A stretch of DNA of 64,000 nucleotides from Helianthus annuus (Eukaryota > Streptophyta > Magnoliopsida > Asterales > Asteraceae), in contig NC_035436.2 in assembly GCF_002127325.2 (NCBI RefSeq), positions 23,822,383 to 23,886,382 of the forward strand. Reading direction: 5' to 3'. How positions within the stretch are numbered: position 1 is the first letter of the stretch; every line of letters starts with the position of its first letter. The position numbers were made by a program, and so were the translations under genes. Under the pieces are notes generated by a model that worked only from the letters and a program-made list of their open reading frames with translations, was not told the DNA's origin and made no database searches. Below are positions 21,673 through 33,400 of the stretch, one piece after another.

Positions 21673-24665
21673 TTAAACATAGAACTTTCTCAGGGTTTTT
21701 CCGTTCCAGTGCCTTGGAAGCCTTTTGCCTTCTGGGTCTGCTAGCTTGTAGGATCCGCCCTTGTGTGCTTCTAGGATGGTATATGGACCTTCCCATTTTG
21801 GGCCCAGCTTCCCTTGGTTTTCCTTTTTGCTAGCTTCGTTGTTTCTGAGGACTAGATCCCCTGGCTTGAATCGTTCATTCTTAACCTTCTTGTTGTAGTA
21901 GGCTTCCATCTTTTGTTTATACTTGGCTTCTTGTATTGCCGCTTGATCTCGGGCTTCCTCTAGGAGTTGTAAATTCAACATGGTCTCTTGTTGATTTACT
22001 TCGGGATCCATGTTGACAATTCGTTGGGTTACAACTCCTATTTCAGCGGGGATTACGGCCTCGGATCCAAATACCAAGCTGTAAGGTGTTTTCTTGTGAC
22101 TTACTTTTTCGGTTGTTCTAATTGCCCATAAAACGCTAGGCAATTCTTCGAGCCAATTGCTTTCATACCTCCCCAATCTTGTTTTGATGCCTTCCACGAT
22201 GCTTCTGTTGGTCCTTTCGACCTGGCCGTTTGACTGTGGGTAAGCCACTGAGCTAAAAATCTGGTTGATTCTGTATTCTTTGCACCAAAGGCTGAAAGGT
22301 TTCTCGGCAAATTGCTTTCCATTATCGGTGACAATGACACCCGGCAAACCATAGCGGCAGATGATATTTTCCCAAACGAAGTCTATGACTTGTTTTCCTG
22401 TAATCTTGGCAAGGGGTTTAACCTCCGGCCACTTGCTGAAGTAGTCGATTGCTACTAATAAGAACTTCACTCCCCCTTTGCTTGGAGGGAATGGCCCAAC
22501 AATGTCCATTCCCCATTTATGGAATGGCCATGCCGGGGTTATTGGAACCAGGTCATGTTTGGGGCTTCTTGGGATTGGGGCATGAATTTGACAGGCATCA
22601 CATTTCTTCAACTGTTCCACGGTGTCACGATGCATCGACGGCCAGAAATATCCAAGGTTCATGAGCTTTGCAACCACCGACCTAGCTCCAAAATGAGTTC
22701 CACATATTCCTTCATGCACTTCCTTAATCAAATACTTGCTTTGTTCAGGACCCACACATCTTAGCAAGGGTGCAAGGTAACCTTTTTTATAGAGGGTTTC
22801 TCCTTGCAACACATATTGCCTTGCTTTGATTTTAACCCTTTCGGCTTCTATTTGATCATTGGGCAGTTCATTATCTTGGAGGAATTTTTTGATTGGAGTC
22901 ATCCAATTTGGATCCTCCTCGGTGACTACATCTTGTACTTCCAGTTCATCAATCGACCGGGCCTTTAACACTTCAACCAACACCTTTTTCGTGAGGTGGG
23001 CAAATGTGAGGGATGCCAATTTGCTCAAGGCATCGGCCTTTTTGTTTTGGGACCTTGGAATTTGTTTAATGCTGCATGTCTGGAAGGTGTTCATTAACTC
23101 CTTGGATTTTTCTTTGTACCTTCTCATGTTGGGCTCTTTGGCGACATAGCTGTCGTTAATTTGGCTTGATACTAGTAATGAATCTGTGAACACTTCAAGC
23201 TTCTGGACTTTCATTTCTTTAGCCAGTCGTAGACCAGCGATCAATGCCTCGTATTCAGCCTCGTTATTGGTGGTCTGAAAATTAAAACGGAGAGCATATG
23301 TGAATTCTAGCCCCTCAGGGTTGATTAGGACTAAACCAGCTCCTGGCCCTTCAACACTTGAAGCCCCATCAGTGAATAATTTCCAGGCTTCAGGGTTGGA
23401 GGGTTCAGCGGTTGTGGTGTTTACTTCTTCAATTGTTTGGTTTGGGACTTCAACCAGGAAGTCGGCCAGGACCTGAGCTTTAATGGCTTTTCGTGGGACA
23501 TAGGTGATGTTATGTTCACCTAGTTCCACTGCCCATTTTGCTAGCCTCCCCGAATTCTCAGGTTTTTCAAGCACATTCTTGACAGGATGGTCAGTGACCA
23601 CTTGTATAGGGTGTGCTTGAAAGTATCTCCTAAGCCTTCTGGCTGTTTGAACCATGGCTAGAGCAAGTTTTTCGAGGGGAGGGTATTTGGTTTCAGCTAG
23701 TTTTAGAGTTTTGCTGAAAAAATAAACGGGTACCTGAGCCTTGTCTCTTTCGATGGTGAGAACTGCACTGATGGCTTCGTCGGCAATTGGAAGGTACACC
23801 GATATGACCTCCCCAGTTTTTGGTGCTGCAATATCTGGTAGGGAAGCTAAGTGCTGCTTCATTTGATTGAAAGCTTCTTCAGCTTCATCGGTCCATCTGA
23901 AATCTTTTTTATCTGAGCAGTTCTTGAGCGTTTTGTAGAAGGGTAGAGACCTTTCGGCCAGTTTTGAGGTAAAACGCTTCAAGGCTGCAAGCTTCCCGTT
24001 TAAGCTTTCAACCTCCTTCTTGGTCCTTGGTGGTTTAGCTTCAAGGACAGCTTTCACTTTGTTAGGGTTGGCCTTGATACTTTGCTTTCCGACGATGTGA
24101 CCCAAGAATTTTCCTTCATCGAATCCAAACGAGCATTTTTCCGGGTTGAGCTTCATGTTAATCTTTCTAAGGTTCTTGAAAGTTTCTTGGATATCATCAA
24201 GCATTTGATGCTCGGTCTTGCTCTTAATTACCAAGTCATCGACATATGCCTCCATGTTTCTACCGATTTGGTCTTCAAAGGCCTTATCGATGAGTCGTTG
24301 ATAGGTGGCACCTGCATTTTTGAGGCCAAAAGGCATCTTTTGATAACAAAAGATACCTTTGTCCGTGTGGAAAGCTGTCTTTTCTTCATCCTCCTTCTTC
24401 ATGAGGATTTGGTGATAACCTTTGTATGCATCAAGAAAGCATTTAAACGAATATCCCGTGAGGGAATCGACTTTGAGATCAATTTCCGGCAGCGGGTAAC
24501 AATCTTTGGGACGCGCCTTGTTAAGATCTTTAAAATCTATACACATTCTCCAAGAGTTGTCGGGTTTTTTTGACCATAACAGGGTTTGCAATCCATGATT
24601 GGTACTTGACTTCCCGGAGAATCCCTGCTGATACAAGCTTTTCAACCTCTTGGCAAGCTGCCAGG
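21673..24665 (-). pseudogene. Outer Tat element pol: RT, RNase H, second RNase H, integrase
   Basis: An open frame of about 990 codons after a frameshift. In order it shows RT (CIDFKDLNKARPKD, QKMPFGLKNAGATYQ, catalytic A-Y-V-D-D), retroelement RNase H (about residues 270-390), a second archaeal-type RNase H beginning W-K-L-F-T-D-G-A-S-S with N-N-E-A-E-Y-E-A-L, then integrase with an HHCC finger (H..H..C-D-A-C), and catalytic D of G-M-D-I-V-G-P-F, D of V-T-D-N-G-K and E of Q-V-E-R-T-N. It ends L-R-K-F-Y-V. A 7-base T run at 24565-24571 (plus strand) shifts the frame relative to the first RT residues, so the open frame starts with spurious residues. The upstream RT part continues beyond the inserted element at 38446. 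A dead copy, but with integrase and both RNase H domains open. Confidence 0.85.
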
Positions 24666-25311
24666 TGTAACACCTCGAATTTTTGTGTCCAATGATGTGT
24701 TAACACGTGTCATTTGTTTACACGTGGCATTGATATTAAATAAAGGACTAATATTGACAAACCTTGAAAGTATATAAATTCGAGGGTTATAAATGTCAAA
24801 CAAGGGTAAATATACTGTATAGTAACCCTAAGTGGTGCTTGTACCTTCAAACGAATAAATCATGGATCGTACGGAAGCGAAACGCGGAAGAAAGTGAGAG
24901 ATTACAAGGTACAGGGGTTAACTGTGTCAACATGTTTAATTATACCTCTGAGTGACCCTTTAACGCTCCCGAGGCTTTGTAACAGTATTATACGCTCACT
25001 AGAATATACTGTATAAATTCCGCGAAGTTCCGTTTTAAAACGAGAAAGTTATGATCGAATTCGTATGAGAAGGGTTAAAAGCGTCAACAATGAAAGTTAA
25101 GGCTTTCCGAATAATTAATAAACTAACCGGGGACTTAGCAATACGGGTAAATAACTCGAGGCCCTTAGTTGTAAATAATCGAGGGCCAAATCGCAAAGTT
25201 ACCCCTTCAAACCCGAAAGGTCAGGTTAATAATTACAAAAGATTTCGTTATTAATTACCAGGATTTTGTCATAATTACAAAAGATTTAAAAAACCTGAAA
25301 ATCTGACCTCT

Positions 25312-25434
25312 CGCGACCCGCGTTATGTTTTGGGTTAAGTTGAGGCGGGCCGCGAGCCACCTCTTATTCGCGTCTGATTTTTAAACATCAGGCGGCCCGC
25401 GTTAAAATGTGCCTAAACCTCCAGGCGGGCCGCG
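25312..25434 (+). repeat. GCGGGCCGCG palindrome cluster in LTR U3
   Basis: CGCGACCCGCG (25312), GGCGGGCCGCGAG (25344), GGCGGCCCGCG (25391) and GGCGGGCCGCG (25424), in otherwise A+T-rich sequence about 180-300 bp before the TATA box. The same set recurs in the 3' LTR at about 35700-35822. CG density is locally high, so these are candidate methylation or factor-binding sites. Confidence 0.75.
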
Positions 25435-25612
25435 TGGGACGCCCAGATGCAGAAACTTTGGATTTTCATGCCTTTTGAGCTAGTGAACGATCAAACAACC
25501 AATAAATGAGGTATGGGCGCCCCCTACTCGACCCACAGCACCATGGGACACCTGCCCATCATCCATGATCAGTGTAGACCAATGTGTAATGATCTAGAGG
25601 CATGTTGAGCAC

Positions 25613-25620
25613 TATAAATA
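25613..25620 (+). promoter_or_regulatory. 5' LTR TATA box
   Basis: CACTATAAATAGGC; the core TATAAATA is the best promoter match in the LTR and is conserved in the 3' LTR. Transcription would begin about 30 bp downstream, around 25650. Confidence 0.65.
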
Positions 25621-28045
25621 GGCATGTTATGTGCATAAGTGAACTCACACCTCAAACACTCATCTCTGATCATTTCTAAGGCTCTCAAGTGCTCTTCTCT
25701 TGTTCTGAAACTTACTACAAGTCTCTGTAAGTATACCATACCTTCCATAGTTCTGTCTTTGCTTAGTTTAGCTTATAAACCCAACCGTCGTAACTAACGG
25801 TTGGCATGGCGATAATTCACGAATGGTCCAGTGAATTGTCAAATCAAAAGTAGTTATGAGTTGGTATTCATGTGGGTAATAAACCCCTAAAAGGGTTTCC
25901 CCTGATCACCACTCTAACTATGTCAAATGTCGAGTCAAACGTGCACACAAAAAGTCAACAGAAAGCTATATTAGCGATTCTTGTATAAATTGTAATGCAG
26001 ATGATATGAAACCTGTTTTGACACTTATAAAACATGATATTAAGTATATAAACTTGTCTACGCTCGTTTGAATCGACCATTTGCTATATTGACCCGGTTG
26101 GGAGCCGAATGTCGCAAAAGTTTGACTTTTGCATTGACTTCAGTTCTGACCCATTTTAGTGAGGTATAGATATGCCTTAGGACTCTCTTAGGACCAGGTT
26201 ACATAATGGTATAACCCTCTGTGTCCGGTTCATTGTTTGTCCGAGTCTTTTACGCATTTCCGTTAATCGACTAAAAGTTGACCGTAACGGCCTTTTTAAA
26301 ATAAAATGAGTATTTCGGACGCGTGAACGGACCATAACCTTGCTTACTAAATTATAAGCATGTCCTTAAAGTTTCACGTCAATCCGAGGTTTAGAATGAG
26401 AGTTATGCTAAAAAGCGCAATTAAAGTAAACTTTAGTAATAAACGGCGTAATTAGCATAACGCCTAAAACCAAGATTTCGTCACCAAAACTTTTACCCAC
26501 TGTTGTAAAATAATATTTTTGGAATTTTAAAGATTTTTAATAATTTTTACCTTGCTCATAACCTGCGGTTATGGCTACGGTTCGGTAAATACCGAATATG
26601 CCCTTTTCGGCCAAAACTTGAATTCTACAAGGTCTTTTGACCCGATTCCAGTTGCTACTGATTTTAAATAATAAATAAAGTATTTTAGACTTTATAAACT
26701 GTTCGGGAAACTCAGATTTCCTGTAGAACTCGAAAAGCTCTTTAAAAGTCTTTAAAATGACCGAAAAACCCCTACGGGGCGATATATTAACTAAAACTCG
26801 TTATGGGCATCACGGAATACCACAACCTCTTTGAGGCATATTAACTTAGGAAACAAGCGTAGGACTCCTACGGTTACCCGTTGCGCCTATTGCGCGCACG
26901 ATTCGGCTTATGAGACTAGTTTTCATATATTAGCCGATATGGGTCAAACCATATTATTTTGACCCCGAAATCCAGAGTGTGAACCTTAAACCCATATAAA
27001 ATAAGTCTCTGAACTTGTTGGGTCAGAATCACACTCCATTCTCGGTTTTCGCCTTTTCGCGCGATTAAACCGTATTTATATTTCGGAACCAACCGGTCTA
27101 GGCTACGGCCAATATAAAGACCCGTTAGGATTCTAATAGGTTAATTAAAACCTTCGTTCCAGAATAGGAGCCCCAGTAAAAGCTATCTGTGACGTAATCC
27201 ATTAAGGAATATACTTGCAAAGGTAAATACTTTTAACTTATTTTCCCTATACGGGCTTGGGATACGGTATAATATTTACCGCTTGATTGAGCATCATATC
27301 TTCCATCGCTTAGGTGGTTAATTGAATAATGTGATCGGCTCATTTAAACAATCTTGTTACTTAAAAGCCTTTGGGGGGTTAATGACCGTTGTCCCGGATA
27401 TCCTTGGCATCATTTTACGAAATGGCCACGACCTCGACATCCCGGTGTAGGCGTACACCCGGTATATTATGTCGACATTATTATTATTAAAAGACGTAGC
27501 CGTTGGTTTTTTTACACTACGGTTTTACGCAATGTGGTGTGTCTATTAATCTTTAACCCGGACAGGATCCGGGCTACTGAACGCATAAAAGGACATGTAA
27601 TTCGTTCACAAGATTTTAATAATTTTCCCAAGTTATAAAAGAGTTTGTGCCTCGTGCATTCAAATCAATTTTTAATAAACATTTTTAAATGTGTCAGTTG
27701 AACGTATTTACCAGTGTAAACTGACGTATTTTCCCCAAAAGATTAAGTGCATGTACTACACGAAATTTGGCTGGTAATAGCTTCCTAGCATCACGAATAG
27801 TCTCGCAAACTTGATGCTGTATCTGACTGAACAATACTTTATTTTATTTATGATCCCCTGTGGATACAATTCGACTTCTGTAATACACTTGATATTACAT
27901 TCAAAAGGTTGAATTATATTTATCTTTATGCTTCCGCTGTGCATTCATATAATTGTGTGGTTTGACTATATTGTTGCCAACTACGTCACGGTAATCCCCC
28001 ACCGGGCCCACCGGTGATACACGTGGAAATCGGGGTGTGACAGGT

Positions 28046-28058
28046 TGGTATCAGAGCC
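28046..28058 (+). other. Primer-binding site, initiator Met tRNA
   Basis: TGGTATCAGAGCC starts 3 bases after the 5' LTR, complementary to the 3' end of plant initiator methionine tRNA, the usual minus-strand primer. Confidence 0.9.
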
Positions 28059-28216
28059 AACATTGAGTGAATTAAACACTATCCTAACGTGTTTAATCTC
28101 AGTGACACAATTGCACATACTTGAGTCTAGACAAGAACTTAGGACAAATTCGAATTGTTATTCCAATTTTGTCTTTTCTTTATTATTGGTATTTAAAGTT
28201 TTATAAAGCAGGAAAT

Positions 28217-29431
28217 ATGCCGCCAGTGATATTCTGAGGAAGAGGAAGGGGAAGAAGAGGCAGAGGAGAGATCGTTACTCATCACGATCACGAAGCCGGG
28301 CCTTCAGGTACGCGAGCTCCTTCGACTACAAGGAGTGAAGAACCGCAGAGGCGAAGAGACCTTTACGAACCCGCGAGGCATTCCACCTCGCACAGCTCGA
28401 CGCCATCATACCGGCACTCATTCGGGCCAAATTCAGAGAATGACCCCAACAACCCGCAACCCTCCTTCATCCCTCTACAGCGTTCGGTATCGCACCGAAA
28501 TTTTGACGACCCTACTCCATACTTCAGAGGTCAGTTTAATCCAGCTGACTACATCCAGGAACCTTCAGGTTTTGTTCCACTAGGGCCACAAGATCACTTC
28601 TCCGAAGATCATATGGACGAAGACACTGATCCGACAGAACCTGCTCGTGGTACGCCCACGCATCCAATAGAAGTCTCTGATGGGTCATCCTTCCATGGCA
28701 CGCCCTATCAGGGACCAGATAGCTTTCAAGCGTTGTTCGACCGACATGAGTGGTACTACAAACCACCTCAGCAAACGTCACAACAACCGCGACATCCGCA
28801 TGATCCCTCCGAGGATTCACGCTTCGTGGCAGTTACGCCACCACCTCCGCCACCGCTACAGCCAGTAGTGCCTGATCCGCAAAGGCGTAGGAGGACAAAT
28901 GCTCGAATGTCCACTCGAGGAGGAGGGGATTTTCACTTCAGCACCCCTCGACACTCTAGTAGTAGCCATTACCCGCCACTACAAGAAGAAGGACCTTCAA
29001 GTCCTGTACAGGAGGCGAACTCCGCACCAGCTGCACCAAATTCGCCACCATTTGGGTATGACCAACCCATACCTGCTTACACGGGCCCAACGGCTTACAA
29101 CCCGTTCGAACCATCACAAGCACATTACAACTACAATTACGAGCACGACCCATATGTGGTGTCGGCTAGATATAATGCACGTTATCCGGACGGAGCTCAT
29201 GGGAACATGGGAGCACCGGACTACTCAGCTCATGGGTATCCAATACCTCCCAGACCTCCAGTTCCGCAACAAGCGCCACAACCACGTTTCTCTCCTCCGG
29301 AACAGGAAGAGATACTCCAACGACTAGATCGTGTGGAGAGAGAGTTCGAGGAAGAGAAAAAGAGCCACCGAGGATTTCTCAAAGGCTTAGCGAACCTATT
29401 AAAGGGCAAAAAGAAGAAACGTGACCACTAG
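28217..29431 (+). pseudogene. Extra ORF upstream of gag-pol in the chromovirus, one early stop
   Basis: A frame of 405 codons from the ATG at 28217 to the TAG at 29429, with a single TGA at codon 7 (28235-28237). Beyond it the frame is fully open; the next in-frame ATG, at 28613, gives 272 residues. After the stop comes a G-R-G-R-G-R-R-G-R-G basic motif, then a Pro/Ser/Arg-rich, probably disordered middle with P-P-P-P-P-L-Q and N-P-F-E-P words, then a predicted coiled coil R-L-D-R-V-E-R-E-F-E-E-E-K-K, ending in a lysine-rich K-G-K-K-K-K-R-D-H. No zinc knuckle, protease or chromodomain is present, so it is not gag in the usual sense. The composition (RG box, disorder, short coiled coil, basic tail) suggests RNA binding or nuclear localisation, as an inference. 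It ends 1 kb before gag-pol and is separated from it by tandem repeats. Confidence 0.7.
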
Positions 29432-29471
29432 CCCTTAATAGTTGTACTAATGTAATTTCTACTTTGAAATA

Positions 29472-29580
29472 AGTCCCTGCGTGGACATTTATCGTATTTC
29501 AGTCCCTACGTGGACTTATCTTTTAGTCCTTGCATGGACACTTATCTTATATTAGTCCCTGCGTGGACTTGTCACTTGTT
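29472..29580 (+). repeat. Short repeats GTCCCTGCGTGGAC
   Basis: Four copies at 29473, 29502, 29526 and 29554 (GTCCCTGCGTGGAC, GTCCCTACGTGGAC, GTCCTTGCATGGAC, GTCCCTGCGTGGAC), spaced 24-29 bases, directly after the extra ORF. Each copy is weakly palindromic (GTCC...GGAC) and could fold as a series of hairpins in RNA. Confidence 0.75.
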
Positions 29581-29977
29581 TTTAAACCTCTATGTAGGTA
29601 TGTACTATTTAAAAGTCCCGTTTAGGGCGGTGTGTAATCGTATTAAAATTATGGAATGTTATATTATGAATTTCATTTTGTTATCACTATATATGAAATA
29701 AATCAAAACCATTCCTTTTAATTTGATCTGCCAATATAAAGAATCTTAGAGTGAAACCTAGCCAGGTGTCTTTTAAGATCCGGCCAAGATGGTACGACCG
29801 AATTAAAAGATTCAGATTCCCTGTTAACCTCTGCAAGCATGTTGACGGTCATGGCAGATGTGATTCGTTAAAATCACACACGTCATTCTTATACAATAAT
29901 CCTTTAAAGGATTCCAAAGCCCAAATTAATGATATAATAAATCATGGGTCAAATCATCAATAAAGATGATCATTATT

Positions 29978-30150
29978 AAAACATCCATTTGTGATGTAGT
30001 GCCTACGGGCCAACATTATTAAAACATCCATTAGTGATGTAGTGCCTACGGGCCGACCATATTAAAACATCCATTAGTGATGTAGTGCCCACGAGCCAAC
30101 CTTATTAAAAACATCCATTAGTGATGTAATGCCTATGGGCCGTAATAATT
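29978..30150 (+). repeat. 43-bp tandem repeat, four copies
   Basis: AAAACATCCATTAGTGATGT begins units at 29978, 30021, 30064 and 30108, each ending around GTGCCTACGGGCC. The first three are 43 bp apart and the last is 44. Units differ by a few substitutions. Confidence 0.85.
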
Positions 30151-30470
30151 ATCTTATAAAGGATAAAAGACATTGGTGGTTTATGACTCCCTGTCAGAAA
30201 GGGGTAAAATAACTACGGTTCAAACCTCTATACCTTTGATTCTCTGAAATCTCGGCTAATATTATAAAACATCCTCGTGATTAGGCTTTACGCCGCCAAT
30301 ATTATTGTTATAGCTAAAATAGGATATATTCAAATCCTAAGATTAAGTGAGTAATAAGTTAACCAAATATGGTCTCTGTTACCATGGTTAACGAATTGTC
30401 ATAAAAGACAATTCTATAATAAGCTTCTGAATAAAAATTTTGTTACCTTCTGTAACAGATTCAAGTTACA

Positions 30471-33400
30471 ATGGCGGATCCCAACGGAGAGAATAGCCAT
30501 ACAAATGAAGATGACTACGACAATGCGCAAGTGCATCTGACAGGCGCACAGTTAAAGGCTCTGATTGACAATGCTGTTCAGGCAGCTCTGGATCGTCAAT
30601 ATACTGAGTCTCAAGGCAGAACCGTATCAAAACCACCCTCCAAACCAAAGTCACAATCCAAACCACTCTCCAAACCCAAGAAAGATGACGATAATCACTC
30701 GTCCGCTGAGAATAGTATTCATCGTGAACGAGAATATACTGATGCGTCCGGTGCCAAGGGTTGCACCTACAAGTACTTCGTGTCTTGTAAGCCCCGGGAA
30801 TTCACAGGGGAGAAGGGTGCTGTGGATTGTATCACCTGGCTGGATGAGATGGACACTATTGTGGATATCAGTGGGTGTGCGGAGAAGGATGTGGTGAAGT
30901 TTGTGTCGCAATCATTTAAGGGCGAGGCCCTAGCGTGGTGGAGAGCGTTGGTACAGGCATCCGGTAAGTCTGCTCTATACAAGATGACATGGGAGGAATT
31001 TATTGCTCTCATTAAGAAAAACTACTGTCCTCAGCATGAGGTAGAGAAGATCGAGTCTGATTTTGTGTCACTGGTGATGACAAACCTGGACTGCCAGGCC
31101 TATTTGACGAGCTTTAATACGATGTCTCGCCTGGTCCCGTACCTTGTGACACCAGAGTCCAGAAGAATCGCCCGTTTCATTGGGGGCTTAGAGCCTGCGA
31201 TAAAGGCTAGTGTGAAGGCCTCTCGGTCGACGACCTTCAGGTCAGTAACTGACCTCTCCTTGTCTCTCACTTTAGATGCTGTCCGTCTGAGGACGCTAAG
31301 GAGCAAGGAGGCGGAAAAGAGGAAACGTGAGGACGACACCTCACGTAGGTCAGGAAAGAAACACCGTGGAAACGATGATGGCAAGCGAGGGGCTGAAGCA
31401 AAGAAAGATGGGCAAGCTGGAGAAAGGCCCAAATGCAAAATCTGCCAGAAACCCCATTCTGGAAAATGTAGGTTTGGGTCGAATTCACAGTCCCAGCCAA
31501 AGTCTTTTGCCTGTGGACTATGCAAGTCCAAGGACCATAAGACGGTGGACTGCAAGAAAATCAAGGATGCAACATGCTATGGTTGCAACGAAAAGGGGCA
31601 TATCAAGAGTAACTGTCCCAAGAATGCCAGGAAACCAGAAGAGAACAAGAAGACAAATGCGAGAGTCTTCCGTATGGATGCAAAGGAGGCTGTGTTGAAC
31701 GACAATGTACTTACAGGTACTTTTCTCGTAAATAATATATATGCAAGAGTACTTTTCGATTCAGGCGCTGATAAATCCTTTGTAGACCAAAAATTTTGCA
31801 AACTACTGAATATGCCTACCAAAACCCTAGATATGAAATACGAGGTAGAGTTAGCAGACGGCACGATAGAAACCGTCCCCACTATTCTAGAGGGATGTGA
31901 AATATCCATTAAGAACCATTCTTTTCCTCTATCTCTACTTCCATTCAAACTAGCGGGTTTCGACATTGTTCTAGGCATGGACTGGTTATCCCGTAATCAG
32001 GCCCAAATCATTTGCAACAGAAGGCATATAGTGCTAAAGACTCCGAGTGGTGAATCGCTCACCATTCGAGGTGACACGCAGTATGGATTACCCAAGGATG
32101 TATCTATGCTCAAGGCTTCTAGATGTTTGAACAGAGGCTGTGTCATTTACATGGCTCAGGTGATAATTGAAGAGCCCAAGCCGAAGATAGAGGATCTTCC
32201 TGTTATTTCTGAATATTCCGAAGTTTTCCCCGAAGAGCTACCTGGTTTACCACCAGATAGACAAGTGGAATTCATAATAGATATCATACCTGGAGCAGCT
32301 CCTATAGCTAGAGCGCCTTACAGGCTTGCTCCGACGGAAATGAAGGAATTAAGGACCCAGTTGGATGAACTGTTGGCAAAAGGTTTTATCAGGCCTAGTT
32401 CGTCTCCCTGGGGAGCACCTGTCCTATTTGTAAAGAAGAAGGACGGATCGATGCGGTTGTGCATCGATTACCGTGATCTGAACAAAGTTACCATAAAGAA
32501 TAGATATCCTTTACCAAGGATCGACGATCTGTTCGATCAGCTGCAAGGAGCGAGCTACTTTTCGAAGATCGACTTAAGGTCGGGCTATCATCAGCTAAAG
32601 GTCAGAGACGAAGACGTGCACAAGACAGCATTTAGGACTCGCTAAGGTCATTACGAGTTCCTAGTGATGCCTTTTGGGCTCACAAATGCACCGGCTGCAT
32701 TCATGGATCTCATGAATCGCGTCTGCAAGCCGTACTTGGACAAATTTGTCATCGTCTTCATCGACGACATCCTTATATATTCCAAAAGCCAAGCTGACCA
32801 CGAGAATCACCTCCGTTGTATTCTCGAGTTGCTACAACGTGAGAAACTCTACGCCAAATTCTCTAAATGCGAATTCTGGCTACGAGAGGTTCAATTTTTG
32901 GGTCACGTTGTAAGTGAGCGTGGTATCCAGGTGGATCCCGCAAAAGTAGAGGCAGTCATGAATTGGCAAGAGCCAAAGACGCCTACCGAAATTCGTAGTT
33001 TCCTGGGGTTAGCAGGATACTACAGGAGATTTATTGAGAATTTTTCAAGGATTGCTGCGCCCTTGACTTCCCTAACCAAGAAGAAAGAAAAGTTCAATTG
33101 GGGCCCAAAGCAGCAAGAGTCCTTCGAAATTCTGAAGCAGAAGCTAAGCAACGCACCTGTGTTGACATTACCGGAAGGTACAGATGAATTCGTAGTTTAC
33201 TGCGATGCATCACACACAGGCATGGGGTGTGTGCTTATGCAGAAAGGCAAGGTGATTGCCTATGCTTCAAGGCAATTAAAGGTGCACGAAAAGAATTACA
33301 CCACCCATGATTTGGAGTTGGGTGCCGTTGTATTTGCACTGAAATTGTGGAGGCATTACCTCTATGGTATTAAATTTGTGATTTATTCTGATCACAAAAG

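Larger units (their letters stand above)
24666..28042 (+). repeat. 5' LTR of the chromovirus (3377 bp)
   Basis: TGTAACACC...GGTGTGACA termini. A TATA box TATAAATA is at 25613-25620. GC-rich palindromic words lie upstream of it at 25312-25434. Compared with the 3' LTR it lacks 13 bases near 26816 and 3 near 26463. Long non-coding U3, R and U5 of this size are usual in this lineage. Confidence 0.93.
29432..30470 (+). other. Spacer between extra ORF and gag-pol
   Basis: Non-coding. Holds two small tandem arrays (29472-29580 and 29978-30150, listed separately) and ends TTCAAGTTACAATGG before the gag start. An internal promoter, splice acceptor or ribosome-loading element could be here; the TTCTGTAACAG at 30448-30458 is a possible acceptor. 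Confidence 0.5.

Noticed and set aside
24082..24573. 163-codon plus-strand frame
   Set aside because: Exactly antisense to reverse transcriptase of the outer Tat element; a shadow frame.
29978..30150. Regular 43-bp repeats considered as a CRISPR array
   Set aside because: Whole units are repeated without unique spacers, in a plant retrotransposon; it is a tandem repeat.
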